DNA from: JACDBE01 sp963714055
GTDB lineage: Bacteria; Actinomycetota; Acidimicrobiia; Spongiisociales; UBA5794
Assembly: GCA_963714055.1 (NCBI GenBank)
Contig: OY970227.1
Span: 1,612,001-1,676,000 of the forward strand
Direction: 5' to 3'
Length of the DNA stretch: 64,000 nucleotides
Under the pieces are notes generated by a model that worked only from the letters and a program-made list of their open reading frames with translations, was not told the origin of the DNA and did not search any database. Numbering within the stretch: position 1 is the stretch's first letter; every line of letters starts with the position of its first letter. Of the stretch, positions 36,801 to 45,748 are shown piece after piece. The translations under genes were made by a program, and so were the position numbers.

Positions 36801-39483
36801 CGGGTGCGCCGCAGCGAGCTCGACCAGCTCTCCTGCGGGCCCCGGCGAGGTCGCCGCCGTGCTCGACGCCTTCGGCTCCCGCCGGCTGTTGACCTTCGAC
36901 CGCGACACGACCTCCCGGGGGCCGACCGTCGAGGTCGCCCACGAAGCCATCCTGAGGGAGTGGGAGCGGCTCGCCGGCTGGATCGACGACGCCCGCGGCG
37001 ACCTGCTGATCCGCCGCCGCATCGACTCCGCCGCCCGCGAGTGGGACGAGGCCGGTCGGGAGCCCAGCTACCTGCTCGCCGGTGCCCGCCTCGAACAGGC
37101 CGAAGCCTGGTCGTCCGGTGGCGCCCTGGAGCTGACCGGGACCGAGCAGGACTTCCTCGCCGACTCCCGTCGCGCCGCCGACGCCCAGCGAAGGCGCCGG
37201 CGCAACGCCCGCCGCCTGGTCGTCACCGGCCTCACCGCTGCCCTCGTCATCGTCTCGGTGCTCGCCCTCGCCGCCGTCGCCCGAGGTCGGGATGCCGAGC
37301 GCAGGGCGCTGGAGAACCGCACCGGCGAGCTGGCGACCCAGGCGCTGGCCGCCGTCGACGACGATCCCGACCTGGCCATCCTGCTGGCACTCGAGGCCTA
37401 TCGCACCTCCCAGCAGGTGTCCGACGTGCCTCCTGCCGAGGTGGTGTCGGCACTCCACACGACCGTCCAGGCGTCCCGGTTGGAGCGGATCATCCCCAAC
37501 AGCGGCTGGGCGGCTGACGTGAGCCCCGACGGGAAGCACCTGGCGACGGTCGATGTCGACGACCGTCGGACGTTGGTGATCCACGAAGTCGAGTCCGGTC
37601 GCCGTGGTCATCGAGCGTCGGCTGGCTCATCCGATCAACGACCTCGCCTACAGCTCCGACGGGTCGACGATCGCCGCCATGGTGCTCGGTGACACCGACG
37701 GACACCGAGGAACCGAGATGACCCGAGGGTGTCGCCGTCCTGCTCGTCGACGCGACCACACTCGAGCCCGTCGCCGAGCTCGCCGGCGACGTGCCCGTCG
37801 ACGGCGACCCGGCCCGGATCGACTGGAGCAGTGACGGTCAGTTCCTGGTAGCCGACATCGGGCCCTCGACCGGGACCATCGAGATCTGGGACATCGACAC
37901 CGGGATGCCGCCGCCGACACTCGCCGATGCCATCGCAGGCGCGTACGGCGCCAGCTTCGTGCCCGGGGAGCGCACGCTGGCTGTCGAGCGCGAACGGCGT
38001 CATCGAGTTCGTCGACGTCGACTCGGGCATCGGTGGAGAGAACGCTGGTGCCACCGGCAGACGACACCCTGTTCGAGTTCTCGCCGGACGGCCGTTCGCT
38101 CGTGTTCCCCGACCGGAACGGCCGAGAGTTCCACGTGCTCCGCCTCGACTCGGATGCCCCTCCGGCGACGTTCCCGCACGTGTCGCCCATCAATGCGCTG
38201 TTCTCACCCGACAGTCGATCGGTGGCGATCGGCGGGAACACCGACGCCGTCACCGTCCTCGATCTCGAGTCGGGGCGGAGCGTCGAGCTGGCGGGACACG
38301 GCGCCGGCGGAAGCCCGTTCTCCTACGCGTCCGACGACCTGCTGGTGACCGCGGGCCAAGGTGGCACCATGGTGTGGAACATGGCGCCGGAGGGTGTCGC
38401 CGAGCTCGGCAACCTCCGGACGGAGGGGACGTTGTGGTTCGACTCGCAGCCAGGTGCCGGAGACACGATCACCGCCCTCCTGCTCAGCGGCCCGGAGGAG
38501 GTGACGGCGGCTTCGATCGACCTGAGCACCGGCGCCAGCCGACCGGTCGCCCGATTCTGGAGCGCCAACTTCGCCGGTGCCGTCGCCTCCCCTGACGGTA
38601 CCCTCGTCGCCGGGTCCTCCCTGCGACGATCGGCGTGCCGTTGCGTCGTCGACGTCGCCAGCGGGGACACCATCGCCACCTTGCGGCCGTGCGAGCTGGT
38701 GAAGACCGTCGACGCGGTCCGCCTTCTGGCTCTCGTCGCAGCGCCTCTGTCACGACGAGTCGCAGGAGGCTGTGGCGGATCAGGCTCGCAGCGGGATAGT
38801 CGACCTCCGCACCGGGGAGTTGGTCGGCGCCATCGAGACCCCGGGGTTCATCGCCCACGCCGCCCTCGGGAGGCCCGGCACCATCGCCGAGGACCTCTTG
38901 GTGTTCCACACCTTCCCCGACGGCGAAGACAACCCGGATGAGCGAGGTGCAGTTCCGCCGGGCATCGACTGGCGAGCTGCTCACCTCGTGGCAGTACAGC
39001 TACGACACCCTTGCGGGGGCTCACGGTGAGCGTGTCACCCGACGGGACGCAGGCGACGCTGGCGGCGCAGACCGGCCAGGCGGTCATCTTCGACGTCGAG
39101 GCCATCCTCGACGGAGCGTCCGCCGCCGAGGCGCACGACCGTCTGCGAGGACCGGACCACCGGCCCCAACCACCAGACCATGCCCCTGGGCGAGACCTTC
39201 GTCACGTCGGGCGGCGGGACCGAGATCCGGCAATGGGACACCGCGTCCGGCCGGCTCCTCGCCGAGGTCGCCACCGACCCGAACGACGCCGCGACCCTCC
39301 TCGCCCTCGCCGGACGGGTCCGCCATCTTCTACCCCGACGCCGACGGTGTGATCCGGCGCTTCCTCGTCGACATCGCCGACCTCGTGGCGCTCGCCGAAT
39401 CGCGGGTCCAGCGCGGGTTCACCGAGGCCGAGTGCGAGCGGTACTTCGCCCCCGGCGACTGCCCGACACCCGTCCCTGACTGA
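33846..39483 (+). CDS. Giant SARP-BTAD / cyclase-like / pseudokinase / nSTAND1 / TM / WD40 regulator, copy 2
   Basis: About 1880 residues when frames are joined; one frame is intact from the start to about 36840 (1000 residues). Domains: SARP DNA-binding 1-95; BTAD 95-245; cyclase-like 253-400, where the usual GDG metal site is replaced (GVRGTAVYVAV), so it is not catalytic; kinase-like 428-680, with HGDLTPAAV instead of HRDxxxxN, no VAIK lysine (VTLRSF) and no DFG (TGLGLAS), so a pseudokinase. nSTAND1 has its P-loop GPSGIGKSS near 719 and LVIDQFEELY near 803. One membrane helix near 1121 separates it from WD40-like blades (DVSPDGKHLATV, FSPDGRSLVFPD, LFSPDSRSVAIGG). Frame changes occur near 36840, 37600-37730, 37990-38040, 38755, 38940, 39015, 39150 and 39315. 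GTG 33801 is an alternative start. Confidence 0.78.
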
Positions 39484-39525
39484 TCGACCGCGGGCTCATC
39501 GATCCGGCGCAGGTGGCGAGCGAGG

Positions 39526-39542
39526 GTGGTCTTCCGGACCAC
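39526..39542 (+). terminator. Hairpin after giant regulator 2
   Basis: GTGGTC-TTCCG-GACCAC forms a perfect 6-bp stem with a 5-nt loop, 42 nt downstream of the regulator stop. Copy 1 has the left arm region (GGGTGGCCTT) but not the right arm. Confidence 0.4.
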
Positions 39543-39638
39543 GTCGCGAGGTCGCAAGAGCGTCCTGAAGGCGGTCCCATGTTTTCGCGGTCACGGGGCG
39601 TACTAGCCTCGCGGAGTCCTGTCCCCCCGGAGCCAACC

Positions 39639-40778
39639 TTGGACCGCATTCCCTTCAACAAGCCCACTATCGAGGGCCGCGAGATCGAGTACATGCGCGA
39701 CGCGGTCGCCAGCGGGCACACCGCGGCCTCGGGCATGTTCAGCCAGAAGGTGGTCGACACCCTCACCGAGGCACACGGCGCCGCCGACGTGCTGCTCACC
39801 ACGTCGTGCACCAGCGCCCTGGAGATGGCGGCGCTGCTGCTCGACCTCGAGCCGGGCGACACGGTGATCGTCCCGTCGTTCACCTTCGTGTCCTCGGCAT
39901 TGGCGTTCGTGAGGGCCGGCGCCCGCATCGTCTTCGCCGACATCGAGGGCGAGACCCTCGGGATCGACCCGGCGCACGTGGCCGAACTGATGGACGACTC
40001 GGTGCGCGCCGTGGTCCCGGTCCACTACGCCGGCGTTGGCTGCGACATCGCCGGGGTACGCGCCGCCATCAGCGGCCACGAACGGGTGGACGTGGTCGAG
40101 GACAACGCGCACGGGTTGTTCGGCTCGTACCAGGGCATGCCGCTGGGCAGCTTCGGCCGGTTCTCGTCGCTGAGCTTCCACGAGACCAAGAACTTCGTGT
40201 GCGGTGAGGGCGGTGCCCTGGTCGTCAACCGCAACAGCGACATCGACCGAGCACACGTGTTGTACGACAAGGGGACCAACCGGCGGGCGTTCATGCTGGG
40301 TGAGGTCGACAAGTACTCGTGGGTCGACACCGGAGCATCGTTCGGGTTGCCGGATCTGCTCGCCGCCTACCTGCTCGGCCAGCTGGAGCGCCGGGAGACG
40401 ATCCTGGCCAAGCGCCGCGCCGTGCACGACGGCTATCAGGCGTTGCTGGAGCCGGTGGCGGAGCGGTTGGGGCTGCGCCTGCCGGTCGTCCCGCCCGACC
40501 GCCGTTCGGCGTTCCACATGTACTACGTCCTCCTTCCCGACGCGGCGACCCGGGACCGGGTGCTGCCCACGATGTCCCAGAATGGCGTGCAGGCCACGTT
40601 CCATTACGTTCCGTTGCACTCGTCGGTCGGCGGGAGGCGCTTCGCGGCACGCCAAACCGACTGCCCGGTGACCGACGACATCTCCTCCCGACTGCTCCGC
40701 CTCCCCTTCCACAACGGGCTCGACTCCGGTCAGATCGAACGGGTGGTGGAGACGCTGGTCGGGGCGCTCGAGGCATGA
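39639..40778 (+). CDS. DegT/DnrJ/EryC1/StrS aminotransferase (WecE/ArnB-like sugar aminotransferase)
   Basis: These PLP enzymes add an amino group to a keto-sugar nucleotide. From TTG 39639 the protein reads LDRIPFNKPTIEGREIEYM, as in WecE-type dTDP-4-amino-4,6-dideoxygalactose transaminases. It has TTSCTSALEMAALLL (cofactor phosphate site) near residue 50, VVEDNAHGLFGSY near residue 150 and the PLP-lysine region SFHETKNFVCGEGGALV near residue 180. The substrate-loop segment HMYYVLLPD follows near residue 290. An ATG at 39579 could extend it by 20 residues but does not fit family starts. It is the first gene of a four-gene + strand set with the ArgH-like, ComA-like and ATP-grasp genes. Confidence 0.85.
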   Translation: MDRIPFNKPTIEGREIEYMRDAVASGHTAASGMFSQKVVDTLTEAHGAADVLLTTSCTSALEMAALLLDLEPGDTVIVPSFTFVSSALAFVRAGARIVFADIEGETLGIDPAHVAELMDDSVRAVVPVHYAGVGCDIAGVRAAISGHERVDVVEDNAHGLFGSYQGMPLGSFGRFSSLSFHETKNFVCGEGGALVVNRNSDIDRAHVLYDKGTNRRAFMLGEVDKYSWVDTGASFGLPDLLAAYLLGQLERRETILAKRRAVHDGYQALLEPVAERLGLRLPVVPPDRRSAFHMYYVLLPDAATRDRVLPTMSQNGVQATFHYVPLHSSVGGRRFAARQTDCPVTDDISSRLLRLPFHNGLDSGQIERVVETLVGALEA

Positions 40779-40794
40779 GCCTGCCCGACCCGAG

Positions 40795-42321
40795 GTGACC
40801 GAAGACGTTGCTCTCCCTGCTCGGCCCCCATCGGATGGGGTCCTCGGGGTCGGGTCCAGGTTGGCTGCCGGGCCGAGCAGCGCATTGGCCGAATCGGCCT
40901 TCGCCCAGGAACTGGCTGCCGCCCCGTACCTGCTCGAAGGCCTCAGCTATGCCGACCTCGGCCACCTCACCGCCCTGGTCGACGCCGGCGCCGTCGATGC
41001 GGACCGAGGGCTGCGGCTCCTCGGCGCCCTGCTCGATCTCCACCCGGTGCCACCCGGGCTGGTCCTCGACCCCGGCGTCGGAGACCTCTACAACAACCGC
41101 GACGCCCACCTGGCCCGACTGCTCGGCGACGACGCCGGCCTCGTCCACCTGGGTAGGGCTCGCCGCGAGGCGACCACCATCGCTTGGCAACTCGCCGTTC
41201 GCACCCGCCTGCTCCGGCTGATCGAGAGCCTGATCGGCTTCGCCGACGTGTTGCTGCAGCGGGTCGCCGAGCACCGGGCGACGATCATGCCCGATTACAC
41301 CTACCTGCAACAGGCCCAGCCGACCACGCTGGCGCACTACCTCCTCGGCTTCGCCTTCCCTGTCGAGCGCGACCTGCAACGGGCCGGCCGTGCGCTCGCC
41401 CTGGTGAACCGAAGCCCCGCCGGCTCGGGAAGCGTCAACGGGAGCCGGTTCGGCATCGACCGTGCGCGCCTCGCCGAGCTCCTCGGGTTCGACGGGGTCG
41501 TCGAGCACACCAGGGATGCCATGTGGGCCCCCGATCTCGCCACCGAGACCCTCTCCGTGGTGATGACCACCCTCACCAACGTCGACCGTTTCGCCGAGGA
41601 CCTCCAGGTTTGGGCCACCGCCGAGTTCGGCTTCGTCGAGCTCGACGACGCCGACAGCCGGACCAGCGTGGTGATGCCGCAGAAGAAGAACCCCTACTCG
41701 CTTGCCCACCTGCGAGGCGAAGCCCGCCACGAGTTGGGCCGCTGGGTGGGGGTGCTCGCCTCGAACCTCACGCCGACCGGGCAACCCGACAACCGCTACT
41801 ACGCCTATGTCGACGTCCCCGCCGCCCTCGACCACGCCGCAGGGTCGGTGGACCTGTTCGCCGGAGTACTCGACCGCGCCGTGTTCTCCGTCGAGCGGAT
41901 GCATGCCGCCGCCAACTCGGGCTACCTGTACGCCACCGACCTCTGCGACTTCCTCGCGGTCGCCACCGGAGCAGACAACCGCACCCTCCACCGCATCGTG
42001 GGCCTGGCGGTGAGACGAGCCATCGAGGCAGGGGGCGTCCCCGTCACCCCGGACTCGGTGCGCCGCGCCGCCTCGGATCTCGACGAGGCCCTCGGCGACT
42101 TCGACGACGCCGAGTTCGAGAGGAACCGCGCCCCGGAGCACCTGGTGGGGCTGCGCCGTGGCATCGGTGGAGCGGGCGACGCCGCCATGGCCGGTATGCT
42201 CGCCGACCTCGGCGACCGCCTCTCCCGGCACCGCGCCGCCGTCGACGGGAACCCGCTCCGCTCGTTCCCCGAGACCTTCGTCGCCGAGATCCGCACCCGA
42301 GCCGAGGGAGTCGACAAGTGA
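40795..42321 (+). CDS. Argininosuccinate lyase-like enzyme (aspartase/fumarase superfamily)
   Basis: The superfamily eliminates or adds a group across a fumarate-like double bond. The 508-residue protein has the ArgH layout: DLYNNRDAHLARLLG near residue 97, RREATTIAWQLAVRTRL, PDYTYLQQAQPTTLAHYLLG (the general-acid histidine region, here with Gln and Thr changes), GSGSVNGSRFGIDR, and the signature loop TSVVMPQKKNPYSLAH near residue 295. The first catalytic-type Ser is kept and the second is Val. ArgH would normally lie with argG; here it lies between a sugar aminotransferase and a ComA-like gene, so a sulfonate or amino-acid-like substrate is more likely. Start GTG 40795; its stop overlaps the next start (GTGA). 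Confidence 0.75.
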   Translation: MTEDVALPARPPSDGVLGVGSRLAAGPSSALAESAFAQELAAAPYLLEGLSYADLGHLTALVDAGAVDADRGLRLLGALLDLHPVPPGLVLDPGVGDLYNNRDAHLARLLGDDAGLVHLGRARREATTIAWQLAVRTRLLRLIESLIGFADVLLQRVAEHRATIMPDYTYLQQAQPTTLAHYLLGFAFPVERDLQRAGRALALVNRSPAGSGSVNGSRFGIDRARLAELLGFDGVVEHTRDAMWAPDLATETLSVVMTTLTNVDRFAEDLQVWATAEFGFVELDDADSRTSVVMPQKKNPYSLAHLRGEARHELGRWVGVLASNLTPTGQPDNRYYAYVDVPAALDHAAGSVDLFAGVLDRAVFSVERMHAAANSGYLYATDLCDFLAVATGADNRTLHRIVGLAVRRAIEAGGVPVTPDSVRRAASDLDEALGDFDDAEFERNRAPEHLVGLRRGIGGAGDAAMAGMLADLGDRLSRHRAAVDGNPLRSFPETFVAEIRTRAEGVDK

Positions 42322-43094
42322 GCCTGCCCGTCCACCTGCCCACCCGGCCGGCGAAGCCGAGGACGATCGGTCGCACCCACGCCATCGACACCGGGATGGG
42401 CGTCGGCTCCATCGAGGACCAGCTCTCGGTGTCCGGGCCCCTGGTCGACCTGGCCAAGCTCGGATGGGGCACCAGCCTGGTGACCGCCGACCTGGCGGGC
42501 AAGATCGAGGCCTACCGGCGCCACCACGTCGACGTCTGTTTCGGGGGAACGCTGTTCGAGCTCGCCTACCTGCAGGGCCGCCACCTCGAGTACGCCGACT
42601 GGGTGGCCGACCAAGGGGTGACCACCATCGAGATCTCCGACGGCGCCGTCGAGTTCCGCGGCGACGACAAGCTGGAGCTCATCGAGAAACTGGCTTCACG
42701 CTTCACCGTCCTCTCCGAGGTGGGCAGCAAGGACGCCGCTGCCATCGTCTCCCCGGCACGATGGGTGCGGGCGATCCGCGCCGAGCTCGAGGCCGGCGCC
42801 GGTTACGTCATCCTGGAGGGCAGGGAGAGCGGCACCGCCGGGCTCTACCGCCAGACCGGTGAGATCCGCATGGGCCTCGTCGACGAGATCATCGAGTCGG
42901 GCATCCCCCTGGAGCGGCTGGTCTTCGAGGCGCCGCAGAAGGCCCAGCAGGTGTGGCTCCTCCAAACCCATGGGCCGACCGTCAACCTGGCCAACATCGC
43001 CCTGTCCGACGTCATCCCGGTGGAGACGCTCCGTCTCGGGCTGCGCGCCGACACCCTCGTCGATGTGCACGGCGGCGATGACGGAGGCGATTGA
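42318..43094 (+). CDS. Phosphosulfolactate synthase family protein (ComA-like)
   Basis: ComA adds sulfite to phosphoenolpyruvate to make phosphosulfolactate, the first step of coenzyme M synthesis. The 258-residue protein follows the family closely: LVDLAKLGWGTSLVTADL, KIEAYRRHHVDVCFGGTLFE, TIEISDGAVEF, VLSEVGSKDAA, ELEAGAGYVILEGRESGTAG, LVFEAPQKAQQVWLLQTHGP, VNLANIALSDVIPVETLRLG and LRADTL. All recognisable TIM-barrel motifs are intact. It overlaps the ArgH-like stop by 4 nt and the ATP-grasp start by 17 nt. Bacterial coenzyme M loci also pair a ComA homolog with an aspartase/fumarase-superfamily lyase. The other partners here argue for a different end product. Confidence 0.88.
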   Translation: MSLPVHLPTRPAKPRTIGRTHAIDTGMGVGSIEDQLSVSGPLVDLAKLGWGTSLVTADLAGKIEAYRRHHVDVCFGGTLFELAYLQGRHLEYADWVADQGVTTIEISDGAVEFRGDDKLELIEKLASRFTVLSEVGSKDAAAIVSPARWVRAIRAELEAGAGYVILEGRESGTAGLYRQTGEIRMGLVDEIIESGIPLERLVFEAPQKAQQVWLLQTHGPTVNLANIALSDVIPVETLRLGLRADTLVDVHGGDDGGD

Positions 43095-44361
43095 CCTCGC
43101 CGGCCGCAGGCTCCTCGTCCTCGGGGCAGGCAGGCACCAGGAGACCCTGATTCGCCGCGCCGAGGCGCGCGGCGTCGCAGTCGTCGCCGTCGACTACTTC
43201 CCCGACGCGCCGGGTAAGGCTCACGCCTCCCACCCCGAGCTGGCCGATGCCCTCGACATCCCCGCCAACATCGAGCTGGCAGAGCGCTACCGGGTCGACG
43301 GAGTGGTGACCCTGGGAACCGACCAGACGGTGCTGACGATGGCGACGGTGGCCGAAGCACTTGGGCTGCCCTGCTACGTCACACCGCAGAACGCCCTCCG
43401 CGCCACCGACAAGTCGGTGATGGCAGACGCCTACGCCGCTCACGACGTGCCCCGGCCCCGATTCGTCGAGCTCTCCGACGTCGCCGACACACCGTTCGCC
43501 ACCCGGCAGCTGACGCTGCCGGTGGTGGTCAAGCCCGCCGACTCGCAGGGACAGCGGGCCACGGTGCGCGTCGATCAGCGCTCCGGGCTGGCATCGGCGG
43601 TGGCAGACGCCATCGCCGAGTCGCGCACGGGACGCGCCATCGTCGACGAGTGGGTTACCGGTCCCGAGGTGACCGTCAGCGCCTGGGTCTCCGGCGGTGT
43701 CCCGCACATCCTGATGGTGGCCGACCGCATCACCATCAACCCGCCCCCGACGGTCGGTGTCGCCTTCCAGCACGTGTTCCCCAGCCTCGCCGCGGTCGAC
43801 GCTCTTCCCGAGATCGAGCGCCAGATCGCCGCCATCACCCGTGCCTATGAGATGCGGGAAGGCCCGCTGTACGTGCAGATGATCGTCAACGGCGGCGACG
43901 CGGTCACCATCGAGGGAGGCGCCAGGGTGGGCGGCGGCCACGAGGTCGGGCTGACCCCGATCGCCACCGGGGTCGACGTGGTCGACAGGCTCATCGACCT
44001 GGCCCTGACGGGCGACGGCGAGCCGGTGGACTACGACTACGGCCGATCGCCGCAACCGCTCCACGCCCTGGTCAACTTCCTGATCGCCGCCCCAGGTGTG
44101 GTCGGCGGTGTCGCCGGGTTCCCCGACATCATCGACGAGGGCCTGGTCGCTGAAGGCGGGTTCTACATCGGCGCCGGCTACACCCAACCGCCGATCACCA
44201 ACTCGTTGGGGAGGCTGGGGTACTTCATCGCCACCGGCGTCACCCGGGCCGAGATGATGGGCCGTGCGAGGGAGGCGTACGGACGGCTGTCGATGCCCAG
44301 CGATCACGGTGAGGAGATGCTCTTCTGGCCCGACCCGGCCATCGTCAACGACGCGGAGTGA
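43078..44361 (+). CDS. ATP-grasp ligase (carbamoyl-phosphate synthase/PurK-like)
   Basis: ATP-grasp ligases activate a carboxylate as an acyl phosphate and join it to an amine. The 427-residue protein has a Rossmann-like N-domain (LLVLGAGRHQETLIRRAEAR, AVDYFPDAPGKAHASH, VVTLGTDQTVLTMATVAE). The ATP-grasp core follows, with LRATDKSVMADAYAAHDVPR near residue 105, LPVVVKPADSQGQRAT near 145, IVDEWVTGPEVTVSAWVSGG near 187, and the metal-binding TIEGGARVGGGHE near 280. A C-terminal extension follows (SLGRLGYFIATGVTRAEMM). Start ATG 43078 overlaps the ComA-like gene. It may attach the sulfonated acid to an amino group made by the aminotransferase; this is inference. Confidence 0.82.
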   Translation: MTEAIDLAGRRLLVLGAGRHQETLIRRAEARGVAVVAVDYFPDAPGKAHASHPELADALDIPANIELAERYRVDGVVTLGTDQTVLTMATVAEALGLPCYVTPQNALRATDKSVMADAYAAHDVPRPRFVELSDVADTPFATRQLTLPVVVKPADSQGQRATVRVDQRSGLASAVADAIAESRTGRAIVDEWVTGPEVTVSAWVSGGVPHILMVADRITINPPPTVGVAFQHVFPSLAAVDALPEIERQIAAITRAYEMREGPLYVQMIVNGGDAVTIEGGARVGGGHEVGLTPIATGVDVVDRLIDLALTGDGEPVDYDYGRSPQPLHALVNFLIAAPGVVGGVAGFPDIIDEGLVAEGGFYIGAGYTQPPITNSLGRLGYFIATGVTRAEMMGRAREAYGRLSMPSDHGEEMLFWPDPAIVNDAE

Positions 44362-44379
44362 ACGGATCCGACCTGGCGA

Positions 44380-45597
44380 CTACCGGCGGCCGCCCCTTGC
44401 CGCCGCCTGGCCGACGATCCGTCCATGGACGAGGGAGTCGGTGATCCCGTTGCCCATCAAGCGATTGCGCCCATGCAGCCCGCCCACCATCTCTCCGGCC
44501 AGGTAGAGCCCCGGGATGAGAGTGGCGCCGTCGGAGTCGGTGATGAAACCACCTGTCTGATAGTGCAGGTAGGGCCAGACGAGGATGCGCCCCTCCCCCA
44601 AGAGGCGATCGACGAGGCCGTGCCTCTGCAGGGATCGCGCCAGCTTGGGGAAGGCGGCGAGAAGGGCCTCGGCTCCGGGCCGCTCGAGGGCGAGCCAGAC
44701 GCCGGGACCGTCCATGGCATCGACAGCATCCCCGGCCTCGGCGACGGCGAACATACGGGCAGTCAGGTCGAGCCGGTCCTCGCCGACGCCGCCCACATCG
44801 CCGCCGTGACGGTCGAGCAGGCTCGGCTCGAAGGTGACGACGCTCTCGGGGACGCAGCGGGCGAAAGGGCCGGGTGCGTCGACCACACCGAACGGCTGGT
44901 ATTGGAAGTAGTCGCCGGGCACCTCGTCCACGCCCAGGTCACGCACCACGGCCGCCATGGCTGCGTTGCCGTTGGCCGGGTTCGTCGACCGCTCCCCGCG
45001 GCCGGCGGCGACGGCGTGGCTCCGGCCGCCGGTGCTGACCACGACGGCCCTTCCGATGACGCGACCGGCGCCGTCTGCGCCGACGACGTCCAGGGCGATC
45101 CCCTCCGCCCCCGGCGTGATCCCGACCACCCGGGTGCCGGTCCTCAGCTCGGCGCCGCTCTCCTCCAGCCCGCGGCGCAGGGCGGCCATGAGCTGCGGCC
45201 CCAGCCCGCCACCGGTCGAGACGATTCGGGGCTCGCTCAACCCGCCGGCGCGCCGCCGCACCAGGGCGCCGCTCTCGTCGCGGTCGAGCGCCAGTCCCCA
45301 CGCCTCGAGCTGGGACACCGTCTCCGGGATGGCGTCGATGAAGCGGCTCACCCGCGTGAGATCGACCGCCACCCGGGCAGAGCGGGTCATGTCGTCCAGC
45401 ATCGCTTGGCGGGACTCGGCGCTCGGGAACGGCACCTGAATGCCCCCCTGCGCCATCACCGTGTTGGCGCGACCCAGCGGCCCGTCGGTGACCAGGAGGG
45501 TGTGAGGCATTCCAGGTGAGGTGGCGGCGTGGGCGGCGGCCATGATCCCGGCAGCGCCTGCCCCGACCACGACGACGTCGAAGCGCTCGGTGATCAT
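44380..45597 (-). CDS. FAD-dependent fumarate reductase/L-aspartate oxidase-like flavoprotein
   Basis: The family oxidises or reduces dicarboxylates such as succinate/fumarate or aspartate. The protein shows the FAD loop VVVVGAGAAGIMAAAHAA at the start. Other features are GRANTVMAQGGIQVPF near residue 45, RIVSTGGGLGPQLMAALRRG near 125, and LHYQTGGFITDSDGATLIPG near 340. The C-terminal FAD segment is GGLHGRNRLMGNGITDSLVHG, comparable to HGANRLxxNSL of fumarate reductases. ATG 45597 (MITERFDVVVVG) is preferred; ATG 45636 is possible. Its stop is 19 nt from the stop of the ATP-grasp gene, so it converges on that cluster. A role in reducing an unsaturated sulfonated acid is conceivable; NadB is an alternative. 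Confidence 0.75.
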   Translation of the reverse strand: MITERFDVVVVGAGAAGIMAAAHAATSPGMPHTLLVTDGPLGRANTVMAQGGIQVPFPSAESRQAMLDDMTRSARVAVDLTRVSRFIDAIPETVSQLEAWGLALDRDESGALVRRRAGGLSEPRIVSTGGGLGPQLMAALRRGLEESGAELRTGTRVVGITPGAEGIALDVVGADGAGRVIGRAVVVSTGGRSHAVAAGRGERSTNPANGNAAMAAVVRDLGVDEVPGDYFQYQPFGVVDAPGPFARCVPESVVTFEPSLLDRHGGDVGGVGEDRLDLTARMFAVAEAGDAVDAMDGPGVWLALERPGAEALLAAFPKLARSLQRHGLVDRLLGEGRILVWPYLHYQTGGFITDSDGATLIPGLYLAGEMVGGLHGRNRLMGNGITDSLVHGRIVGQAAARGGRR

Positions 45598-45748
45598 GCC
45601 CGCCGTAGGGCTGGGCGGTGTGGGGATCGGTGGCATCGCACGGATCGTACGGCGCGGCCCAGCAGTGCCTCGGCATGGGAACGTCGGCACATCAGGCGAT
45701 CACCGGTCGAGGCGACCCTCAGGACCTCGAATTCGCGGACCCTGGTCG

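Larger units (their letters stand above)
32908..39533. repeat. Duplicated sensor cassette, copy 2
   Basis: Second copy of the unit at 26209-32810, same orientation, starting at the half-hairpin GCCGCACCCTCG and ending in the shared GCGAGGGTGG tail. Gene order, divergent promoter layout and SARP-like boxes are the same. The copies are in tandem with only about 97 bp between them. Confidence 0.85.

Noticed and set aside
26244..39483. A phage-defence island based on STAND ATPases
   Set aside because: The ATPase is fused to SARP/BTAD DNA-binding domains with SARP-like boxes at its own promoter and has no effector nuclease. No other defence genes, integrase or tRNA-flanked island is present.
39639..44361. 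A straightforward coenzyme M biosynthesis cluster
   Set aside because: The ComA-like and lyase genes fit, but the sugar-type aminotransferase and ATP-grasp ligase do not match the later coenzyme M steps, and no alkene or epoxide genes are nearby. Kept only as an alternative.
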